This document shows positions 53,801 through 64,000 of a stretch of DNA of 64,000 nucleotides, one piece after another (position 1 is the stretch's first letter; each line of letters begins with the position of its first letter). The DNA comes from Rhizomys pruinosus. Taxonomy: Eukaryota; Chordata; Mammalia; Rodentia; Spalacidae. Made by a program: the position numbers and the translations under genes. The stretch covers positions 2,239,811-2,303,810 of the forward strand of contig VZQC01003035.1 of NCBI GenBank assembly GCA_009823505.1, read 5' to 3'. The notes beneath the pieces were generated by a model, which had not been told where the DNA came from, searched no databases, and worked only from the letters and a program-made list of their open reading frames with translations.

Positions 53801-56800
53801 GGACTCAGACATGTGACATGTCTGAAAAAACACGGACAGAGACAGTAGATATATCTGAAACAACAAGGAGTGAGACAGTGGACATGTCTAAGACAACAGG
53901 TACTGAGATTGTGGACATGTCTGAGACGACAGGGAATCAGACATTCGATGTGTCTGAGGCTGCAGGGACTCAGACACTGGACATATCTGAGACAACAGGC
54001 ACTGAGACATTGGACATGTCTGAGAGATCAGGGACTGAGTGAGTGGACATGTCTGAGACAACAGGCACTGAGACAGTGCATATGTGTGAAACAACAGGGA
54101 ATAACACAGTGGACATATCGGAGACAACAGGGACTGAGACAGTGGACTCGTCTGAGTCAACATTTTTTGAGACAGTGGAACTGTCTGACACAATAGTGAC
54201 TGAGACATTTGACCTGTCTTCGCCAGTGGACATGTCCTGTCTGTGATGACAGTGCCAGAGAAATTGGACACATCAGAGACAACAGGGACTGAAACAGTGG
54301 ACACATCTGAGAAAACCAGGACTGAGACTGTGGACATATCTGAGAAAACAGGGACTGAGACAGTCGAAAAGTCTGAGACCACAGGTACTGACAATGGATA
54401 TATTTGAAACAACAGGTTCTGAGAGAGTGCTCATGTCTGAGACAACAGGGACTCAGACAGTGGACATGTCTGATAAAACTGCAACTAAGTGCATGTTCAT
54501 GTCTACGACAATGGGGACTGAGACAGGTGACATGTCTGAGACAACGGAGACTTAGACCTTGGACATGTCTGAAACACCAGGGACTTAGAGAGTACATATA
54601 TCTGAAACAACAGGGACTGAGACAATGTACATATCTGACACAGGTTCTTAGACAGTGGACATATCTGACACAACAGGGACTGAGATAGTGGACATGTCTG
54701 ACACAACATGGACGGAGACAGTGGACATGTCTGGGACATCAGCGCCTGAGACAGTGGAATATCTGAAACAACAGGGACTGAGAAAGTGGACATGTCTGTG
54801 ACAACAAACATATCTGAGAAAACAGGGTCTGAGACCATCGACATGTCCCAGACAACAGGGACTGAGACAGCGGACATGTGTGAAACAACTGTGACTTAGA
54901 CAGTTTTCATGTCTGAGACAACAGGGACTGAGGGAGTGGATCTGTTGGAGAGAACAGGGACTGAGATTGTGGACATGTCTGACACAACAGGGAATTAAAG
55001 CATGGACACAACTATGACAATGTGGACTCAACAGGTGACATGTCTGAAACAACGGGGACAGAGACAGTAGATATATCTGAAACAAGAGGAGTGAGACAGT
55101 AGACATGCCTAAGACAATAGGTATTGAGATCGTGGACATGTCTAAGACAACAGGTAATCAGACATTGGACCTGTCTGAGGCTGCAGGGACTCAGACACTG
55201 GACATAACTGAGACAACCGGGACTGAGACATTGGACATGTCTGAGAAAACACGGACTGAGACAGTGGACATGTGTGAGACAACAGGCAGTGAGACAGTGG
55301 ACATGTGTGAAACAACAGGTAATGAGACAGAGGACATATCTGAGAAAATAGGGACTGAGACAGTGGACTCGTGTGAGTCAACAGGTTTTGAGACAGTGGA
55401 GCTGTCTGAGAAAATAGGGACTGAGACATTTGACCTGTCTTCGACAGTGGACAAGTCCTGTCTGTGATGACAGTGACTGAGAGAGTGGACACTTCTGAGA
55501 CAACAGGGACAGTAACAGTGAACACATCTGAGACAACCAGGAATGAGACAGTGGGCATATCTGAGAAAACAGGGACTGAGACAGTGGAAATATCTGAGAC
55601 AACAGGGACTGACACAGTGGATATATTTGAAACATCAGGGACTGAGACAGTGTTCATGTCTGAGACAACAGGGACTGGGACAGTGGACATGTCTGAGACA
55701 ACTGTAACTAAGAGCGTGTTCATGTCTGGGTCAACGGGGACTGAGACAGGAGACATGTCTGAGACAACAGGGACTGAGACATTGGACATGTCTGAAACAA
55801 CAGGTACTGAGACAGTACATATATCTGAAACAACAGGGACTATGACAATGGACATATCTGACACAGGGTCTTAGACAGTGGACATGTCTGACACAACAGG
55901 GACTGAGATAGTGGACATGTCTGACAAAATGGGGACTGAAATACTGGACATGTCTGAAACAACATGGACTGAGAGAGTGGACATGTCTAAGACAACAGGG
56001 ACTGAGACAGTGGACTGTCAGAAAAAAGTGGGACTGAGACAGTGGACACTTCTTAGACAATAAATATTAAGAGGGTAGGAGACAATGGACATGTCTGAGA
56101 CAACAGGGACTGAGAGATTGGACATGTTTAAAACAACTTGGACTGAGACAGTGGTCACGTATGAGAAAACGGGGAGTGATACCGTGGACATGTCTGAGAC
56201 CACAGGGACTGAGAAAGTGTACATGTCTGAGACAACACACATATCTGAGAAAAAAGGGTCTGAGACCATCGAAATGTCCCAGAAAACAGCGACTGAGACA
56301 GTGGATATGTGTGAAACAACTGTGACTGAGACAGGGGTGCTGTCTGAGAAAACTGGGTCTGAGACAATGGACAGGTCAGACTCAACAGACACTGAGACAG
56401 TGGACATGTCTGAGACAACAGGGACTGATACAGTGGACATGACTGAGACAGGAGGGCCTGAGATAGTGGACATTTCTGAGACAACACACATATCTGAGGA
56501 AAAAGGGTCTGAGACAACAGGGAATGATACACTGCACATGTGTGAAACAACTGCGACTGAGACATTGGTCATGTCTGAAACAACAGTGTTCTAGTCAGTG
56601 GACCTGTCTGAGACAATAGAAACTGAGACAGTTGACATGTCTTCGCCAGTGGACAAGTCATGTATGAGATGACAGTGACTGGGACAGTGGGAACATCTCA
56701 GACAACAGGGACTGAGAGAGTGGACACATCTGAGAAAACCAGGACTGAGACTGTAGACATATCTGAGACAACAGGGACTGATACCGTGGGCATGTCTGAG

Positions 56801-57830
56801 ATAACAGGGACTGACACACTGGGTATGTCTGAGACAACCGGCACTGAGATTTTTGACATGTCTGAGACAACAGGGATTGAGACTGTGGACATGTCTGAGA
56901 CAAGAGGTACAGGCACCATGGAAATGTCTGTGACCACAGGGACTGACACAGTGGACAGATCAGAGACATCAGGAACTGAGACCTTGTAGATGTCTGAGAT
57001 AACAGGGACTGAGACAGTGGATATGTCTGAGACAACAGGGTCTGCGATAATGGATATGTCTGAAACAACACTGATTGATACAGTTGACATGACTGAGATA
57101 ACAGGGACTAAGACTTTGTATATGTCTGAGACAACTGGGACTGAGAGAGGGGACATGGCTGAGAAAACAGGGACTGACACAGTGGACAAGTGTGAAAGAA
57201 CAGGGAATGAAACAGTGGACATGTCTGAGACAAAAAGGACAGAGACACTGTACATGTCTGAGTCAACAGGGGTTGAGACCACGGACATATTGGGGATAAC
57301 TGGGACTGAGACAGGGGACATGGCTTGGACAACAGGCACTGAGACAGACGACAAGGGGGAAAAAACAGGGAATGAGACAATGGACATATCCGAGAAAATA
57401 GGGACTGAGACAGTGTACAAGTCTTTGTCAAGCGGGTTTGAGAAAGTGGACCTGTCTGAGAAAATAGATGCTGACACAGTTGACATGTCTTAGCCTGTGG
57501 ACAAATCTTGTCTGAGATAACAGTGACTGAAACAGTGGACACATCTGAGACAACCAGCACTGAGACAGCAGACACAGCTGAGACAACGAGGAGTGAGACA
57601 GTCGAGATATTTGAGACAACAGGGACTAAGACAGTGGACATGTCTGAGACCACAGGGATTAACATAGTTGAGATGTCTGAGACCACAGGGACTGAGACAG
57701 TGGACATGCCTGAGACCACAGGGACTGAGACTGTGGACATATCTGAGACAACAGGGACTGAGACCATGGGCATGACTGAGACAACAGGATCTGACACACT
57801 GGGTATGTCTGAGACAACCAGCATTGACAC

Positions 57831-57919
57831 GGGTGCACAGACTTGCATGCAGACAGTACATTCATACACATACAGAAATAAATAAAAAAATTAATAAAAA
57901 AAATAAAAAAATAAAAAAA
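57831..57919 (+). mobile_element. B2-type SINE 3' fragment with A-rich tail
   Basis: GGGTGCACAGACTTGCATGC, then CAGACAGTACATTCATACAC and ATACAGAAATAAATA with a long A-rich tail, match my memory of the tail region of rodent B2-family SINEs (GTGCACAGACATGCATGC, then CATACACATA and AAATAAA). Only the last 55 bp or so and the tail are present, and the tRNA-derived promoter half is missing. The empty site is visible in related cassettes at about 56,840 and 60,225 (CATTGAGATTTTGGACATG), so the insertion lies between CATTGA and GATTTTGG. This is the best evidence in the window for a muroid-rodent source. Confidence 0.7.
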
Positions 57920-58485
57920 GAGATTTTGGACATGTCTGAGACAACAGGGACTGAGACTGTGGACACGTCTGAGACAAGAGGTAAGGACACCTTGGATATG
58001 TCTGAGACAACACGGAGTGACACACTGGACAGATCTGAGACATCGGGAACTGATATCTTGTAGATGTCTGAGATAACAGGGACTGAGACAGTGGACATGT
58101 CTGAGACAACAGGGACTGAGATAATGGATATGTCTGAGACAACACTGATTGATACAGTTGACATGTCTGAGATAACTGGGACTAAGACATTGGACATGTC
58201 TGAGACAACCGGGACTGAGACAGTGGACATGGCTGAGACAACAGGGACTGAGACAGTGGACAAGTGTGAAACAACAAGGAATGAAAGAGTGGACATGTCT
58301 GAGACAAAAGGGAGTGAGACAGTGGACATGTCTGAGGCAACAGGGTTTGAGACAGTTGACAACTCTGAGACAATAGATACTTAGAGAGATGACATGTCTT
58401 TACCAGTGGACAAGTCATGTCTGAAATGACAGCGACTGAGACAGTGGACATGTCTGAGACCAGAGGGACTGAGACAGTGGACATG

Positions 58486-58785
58486 TCTGAGACAACACAC
58501 ATATCAGAAAAAACAGGGTCTGAGATCATCAACATGTCCAAGACAACAAGGACTGAGAAAGTAGACATATGTGAAACAACTATGAGTGAGACAGTGGACA
58601 TGTCGGAGACAACAGGGACTGAGACAGTGGACATGTCTGAGACAACACACATATCAGAAAAAACAGGGTCTGAGATCATCACCATGTCCAAGACAACAAG
58701 GACTGAAAAAGTAGACATATGTGAAACAACTATGAGTGAGACAGTGGACATGTCGGAGACAACAGGGACTGAGACAGTGGACATG
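58486..58785 (+). repeat. Two tandem copies of another 150-bp higher-order repeat
   Basis: ACACACATATCAGAAAAAAC and the following units through CAACTATGAGTGAGAC are repeated at a period of exactly 150 bp (ATATCAGAAA at 58,501 and 58,651), with about two substitutions. A third, more diverged copy follows at 58,834, displaced by 183 bp (150 plus one 33-bp unit). Like the 36,601 block, it contains one 18-bp half-unit. Confidence 0.85.
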
Positions 58786-61700
58786 TCTATGACCAGAGGG
58801 AATGAGACAGTGGACATGTCTGAGACAACACTCATATCAGAAAAAACAGCGTCTGAGACCATCAACATATCCAAGAAAACATGGACTGAGAAAGTGGACA
58901 TGTGGGAAACAACTGTGACTGAGACAGTGGACATGTCGGAGACAACAGGGACTGAGACAGTGGACATGTCTGAGACAACAGGGACGTAGAGCGTCTATAC
59001 ATCTAAGAAAATCTGGACTCAGACAGGTGACATGTCTGAAACAACAGGGACTGAGACTGTGGGCATGTCTGAGACAACAGAAATTGAGACCTTGGACATG
59101 TCTAAGACAACAGGGACTGACACATTGTGAATGCCTGCGGCAATAGTGACTGAGACAGTGGACATGTCTGAGACAAGAGGTACGGACACTGGAGATATGT
59201 CTGAGACAATAGGGACTGACACAGTGTGCAGGTCTGAGACATCGGGAACTGAGAACTTGTAGATGTCTGAGACAACCGGGACTGAGACAGGGGACCAGGC
59301 AGAGACAACAGGGACTGAGACAGTGGACAAGTTTGAAATAACAGGGAATGAGACAGGGGACATGTTTGAGACAAAATGGTCTGAGACAGTGGACATGTCT
59401 CAGTCAACAGGGTTTGAGACCACAGACATATCTAAGATAACAGGGACTGAGACAGGGGACATGGCTTGGACAACAGGCACTGAGACAGACAACAAGTGTG
59501 AAAAAACAGGGAATGAGACAATGGACATATCTGAGATAACAGGGACTGAGACAGTGTACAAGTCTGAGTCGACCGGGTTCAAGAAAGTGGACCTGTCTGA
59601 GACAATAGATGCTGACACAGGTGACATGTCTTAGCCAGTAGACAAGTCCTGTCTGAGATAACAGTGACTGAGACAGTGGACATATCTGAGGCAAACAGGT
59701 CTGAGACAGTGGACATATCTGGGACAACCGGGACTGAGACACTGGACATGTCTGAGACCACAGGGAATGACACAGTGGATATGTCTGAAACCAAAGGGAC
59801 TGAGAGAGTGGACATGTGTGGAACACCAGGGACTGAGGGACATGTTTGAGACAACAGGGACTGACACAGTGGACATGTCTGAGACAGCACATATCTGAGA
59901 AAACAGGGTCTGAGACCATCAACATGTCTGAGACAACAGGGAAAGAGACAGTGGACATCTGTGAAACAACTGAGAATTAGACACTGGTCATGTCTGAGAC
60001 AACAGGGTTCTAGACAGTTGACAACTCTGAGACAATAGATACTTAGACGGTTGTCATGTCTTCGCCGGTGGACAATTCTTGTCTGAAATGACATTGACTG
60101 AGACATTGGACATGTCTGGGACCACAGGGAATGTGACTGTGGACATATCTGAGACAACAGGGACTGAGACCATGGTCATGTCTGAGACAACAGGAGCTGA
60201 CATACTGGGTATGTTTGAGAAAACTATCATTGAGATTTTGGACATGTCTGAGACAACAGGGACTGAGACTGTGGATATGTACGAGACAAGAGATAAGGAC
60301 ACCTTGGATATGTCTAAGACAACAGGGGCTGACACACTGTGTCTGTCGATCTGAGACATGGGGAACAGAGACCTTGTAGATTCCTGAGATAACAGGGACT
60401 GAGACAGTGGACATGTCTGAGACAACAGGGACTGAGATAATGGATATGTCTGAGACAACACTGATTGATACAGTTGACATGTCTGAGATAACTGGAACTA
60501 AGACATTGATCATGTCTGAGACAACCGGGACTGAGACAGGAGACTTAGAGAGTTGCTATGTCTTTGCCAGTGGACAAGTCACGTCTAAGATGAGAGCGAC
60601 TGAGACAGTGGACATGTCTGAGACCAGAGGGACTGAGACAGTGGACATGTCTGAGACAACACACATATCAGAAAAAACAGGGTCTGAGACCATCAACTTG
60701 TCCAAGACAACAAGGACTGAGAAAGTAGACATGTGTGAAAAAACTGTGACCAAGAGATTGGACATGTATTAGACAACAGTGAATGAGACAGTGGACATGT
60801 CTGAGACAACAGGGATGTAGAGCATCTACACATCTAAGACAATCTGTACTCAGACAGGAGACATGTCAGAAACAACAGGGACTGAGAGAGTATACAATTC
60901 TGAGACAACAGGTACTGAGACCGTGGGCATGTCTGAGAAAACAGAAATTTATACTTTGGACATGTCTGAGACAACAGGCCCTGAAACATTGTAAATGACT
61001 GAGACAACAGGCACTGAGACAGTGGAAATATCTGACACAAGAGGTACGGACACTGGGAATATTTCTGAGAGAACAGGGACTGACACAGTGGGCAGGTCTG
61101 AGACATCAGTAACTGAGACCTTGTAGATATCTCAGATAACAGGGACTGAGACAGTGGACATGTCTGAGACAACAGGCATTGAGAAAATGGAGATATCTGA
61201 GACAACACTAATTGATAAGGTTGACATCTCTGAGATAACAGGGACTAAGACATGGGACATGCCTGAGATAAATGGGACTGAGACAGGGGACATGGCTGAG
61301 ACAACAAGGACTGACACAGTGGACAGATCCGAGACATGGGGAACTGAGACCTTGTAGATGTCTGAGATAACAGGGACTGATACAGTGGATATGTCTGAGA
61401 CAACAGGGACTGAGATAATGGATATGTCTGAGACAACCAGTACTGAGACAGAGGACATGGCTGAGACAACAGGGACTGAGACAATGGACAAGTGTGAAAC
61501 AACAGGAAATGAAAGAGTGGACATGTCTGAGAAAAAAGGGACTGAGACAGAGGACATGTCTGAGTCGACAGGGTTTAAGACAGTTGACAACTCTGAGACA
61601 ATAGATACTTAGAGAGTTGACATGTCTTCACCAGTGGACAAGTCATGTCTGAGATGACAGCGACTGAGACAGTGACCATGTCTGAGACCAGAGGGACTGA

Positions 61701-64000
61701 GACAGTGTACATGTCGGAGACAATGCAAATATCAGAGAAAACAGGTTCTGAGACCATCAACATGTCCAAGACTACAAGGACTGAGAAAGTGGACATGTGT
61801 GAAACAACTGTGAATGAGACAGTGGACATGTCGGAGACAACAGGGAATGAGACAGTGGATATGTCTGAGACAAAAGGGATGTAGAGCGTCTACACATCTA
61901 AGACAATCTGGACTCTTGTGACATGTCTGAAACAACAGGGACTGAGACAGTGTACATGTCTGAGACAACAGGTACTGAGACCGTGGGAATGTCTGAGACA
62001 ACAGAAATTGAGACCTTGGAAATGTCTGAGACAAAAGGGCCTGAGACATTGTAAATGCCTGAGACAACAGGGAGTGAGATAGTGGACATGTCTGAGACAA
62101 TAGGTACGGACATCAGGGATATATCTGAGACAACAGGGACTGACACAGTGGGCAGGTCTGAGACATCGGGAACTGAGACCTTGTATATGTCTGAGATAAC
62201 AGGGACTGAGACAGTGGATATGTCTCAGACATCAGGGATTGAGATAATGGATATGTCTCAAACAACACTGATTGATAAGGTTGACATGTCTGAGATAACA
62301 GGGACTAAGACACTGGACATGTCTGAGACAACCGGGACTGAGACAAGAGTCCTTGCTGAGACAAAAGGGACTGACACAGTGGACAGATCTGAGACATGGG
62401 GAACTGAGAACTTGTAGATGTCTGAGATAACAGGGACGAGACAGTGGACATATCTGAGACAACAGGGACTGAAATAATGGATATGTCTGAGACAACAATT
62501 ATTGATACAGTTGACATATCTGAGATAACTGGGACTAAGACATGGGACATGTCTGAGACAACCGGGAGTGAGACAGGGGACATGGCTGAGACAACAGGGA
62601 ATGAGACAATGGACAATTGTGAAACAACAGGGAATGAAAGAGTGGACATGTCTGAGACAAATGGTACTGAGACATTGGACATGTCTGAGTTAACAGGGTT
62701 TGAGACAGTTGACAACTCTGAGACAATAGATACTTAGAGAGTTGACACATCTTCCCCAGTGGACAAGTCCTGTCTGAGATGACAGCGACTGAGACAGTGG
62801 ACACATCTGAGGCAACTAGGACTGAGACAGTGGACACGTCTGAGACAACCAGGTCTGAGACAGTGGACATATCTGAGACCACAGGGACTGACACAGTGGA
62901 TATGTGTGAGACCACAGAGACTGAGACAGTGTATGTATCTGAGACAACAGGTACTGAGACGTGGGCATGTCTGAGACAACAGAAATTGAGACCTTGGCCA
63001 TGTCTGAGACAACAGGGCCTCAGACATTGTAAATGCCTGAGACAACAGGGACTGAGACAGTGGCTATATCTGAGACAAGAGGTACGGACACCGGGGATAT
63101 GTCTGAGACAACAGGGACTGACACAGTGGGCAGGTCTGAGACATCGGGAACTGAGACATTGTAGATATCTGAGATAACAGGGACTGAGACAGTGGACATG
63201 TCTGAGACAACAGGGATTGAGATCATGGATATGTCTGAGACAACACTGATTGATAATATTGACATGTCTGAAATAACAGTGACTAAGACATTGGACATGT
63301 CTGAGAAAACCGGGACTGAGACAGGGGACCTGGCTGAGACAACAGAGACTGAGACAGTGGACAAGTTTGAAATAACATGGAATGAGATAGTGGAAATATC
63401 TGAGACAGTGGGTCTGAGACAGTGGACATGTCTCAGTCCACAGGGTTTGAGACCACGGACCTCTCTGAGATAACAGGGACTGAGACAGGGGACATGGCTT
63501 GGACAACAGGCACTGAGACAGACGAGAAGTGTGAAAAAACGGGGAATGAGACAATGGACGTATTTGAGATAACAGGGACTGAGACAGTGAGCAATTCTGA
63601 GTCGACTGGGTTCTAGAAAATGGACCTGTCTGACACAATAGATGCTGACACAGTTGACATGTCTTCGCCTGTAGACAAGTCCTGTCTGAGATAACAGCAA
63701 CTGAGACAGTGGACACATCTGAGACAACCAGTACTGAGACAGTGAACATATCTGAAACTACCGGGATTGAGACAGGGGACATGTCTGAGACCACAGGGAC
63801 TGACACAATGGATATGTCTGAGACCACAGGGACTGAGACAGTGGACATGTCTGAAACAACAGTGACTGAGACATTGGATATGCTTGAGACAACAGGGACT
63901 GAGACCGCGGATATGTCTGAGACAACACATATCCGAGAAAACAGGGTCTGACACTATTGACATGGCTGAAACAACAGGGAATGAGACAGTGGACATGTGT

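Larger units (their letters stand above)
35487..64000 (+). repeat. 33-bp satellite-like tandem array, right block
   Basis: Direct-orientation array runs to the window edge, with the same unit, half-unit and 56-bp cassettes. Local specialities include the 150-bp higher-order repeat at 36,601-37,350 and a family of cassettes with GCATCTACACATCTAAG or GCGTCTACACATC (near 38,790, 39,015, 41,035, 48,710, 49,660, 58,990, 60,830 and 61,890). Another family has CTGATTGATA (near 20,028, 48,965, 50,045, 57,070, 58,145, 60,465, 61,210, 62,270, 62,500 and 63,247), concentrated in the last 15 kb. A different higher-order family therefore dominates this end. No gene is supported. Confidence 0.95.

Noticed and set aside
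62535..63848. 437-codon reverse-strand frame
   Set aside because: It switches between the SVPVVSDMST, SQTCPLSQS and CLRHVHCLSPC readings at cassette boundaries. That happens when one frame crosses 56-bp phase shifts, not when a protein is conserved.
1..64000. CRISPR array or other prokaryotic direct-repeat system
   Set aside because: Units are head-to-tail without unique spacers and diverge continuously. SINE and LINE remnants and CpG depletion indicate a mammalian genome.
1..64000. Centromeric satellite
   Set aside because: The unit is short, strongly diverged, irregular in higher order and interrupted by non-satellite segments. I see no match to a CENP-B box-like motif in the consensus. 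Chromosomal position cannot be inferred from the window.

Overview
This window is not a gene neighbourhood. It is almost entirely one giant, diverged tandem repeat (a minisatellite or satellite-like array) from a mammalian genome, most likely a muroid rodent. The rodent inference rests on two mobile-element remnants. One is a 5'-truncated B2-type SINE tail near 57,831-57,919. The other is an antisense fragment that looks like an L1 3' end (poly-T, AATAAA complement, then a C-rich tract) at 32,928-33,108. (CA)n and (TA)n microsatellites and single-N gaps also fit a draft vertebrate assembly. I find no protein-coding or RNA gene that I can support.

The basic unit is 33 bp. Its consensus in two parts is ACTGAGACAGTGGACAT followed by GTCTGAGACAACAGGG. 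It is a diverged dimer of a 16-17 bp word (CTGAGACA occurs twice per unit). Because 33 is a multiple of 3 and five of the six consensus frames lack stops, the array produces long spurious frames on both strands. Examples are MSETTGTETVD-like and LRQQGLRQWTC-like repeats on +, and SDMSTVSVPVV-like, SQTCPLSQSLL-like and CLRHVHCLSPC-like repeats on -. Units are arranged in irregular higher-order cassettes separated by a recurrent 56-bp phase-shift cassette that carries an in-frame TAG. I located about 54 copies of that cassette.

Layout: 1-9,432 direct array; 9,433 one-base gap; 9,434-about 15,838 an indel-rich sequence in the opposite orientation; 15,841-32,927 direct array; 32,928-33,108 L1-like fragment; 33,109-35,486 (CA)n plus an unrecognised non-satellite segment in two diverged versions, with a 1,141-bp near-perfect duplication bounded by single Ns; 35,487-64,000 direct array. 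The last block contains a five-copy 150-bp higher-order repeat (36,601-37,350), a (TA)n expansion (about 44,889-44,938), a poly(A) insertion with a 13-bp direct repeat (47,783-47,818) and the B2 fragment. Both window edges lie inside the array, so its full extent is not visible.

Two points matter most. First, 9,434-15,838 reads as an uncorrected long-read gap fill placed in reverse orientation. Its first five kilobases are a noisy reverse complement of about 21,655 back to 17,150, and its last 1.4 kb match 7,530-6,880 and 4,660-4,007 reversed. Second, most units carry, or are one substitution from, GGACATGTCT, a perfect match to the published p53-family half-site RRRCWWGYYY. The array is therefore a potential platform of hundreds of half-sites at a 33-bp pitch. 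I found no new enzymatic or defence system.
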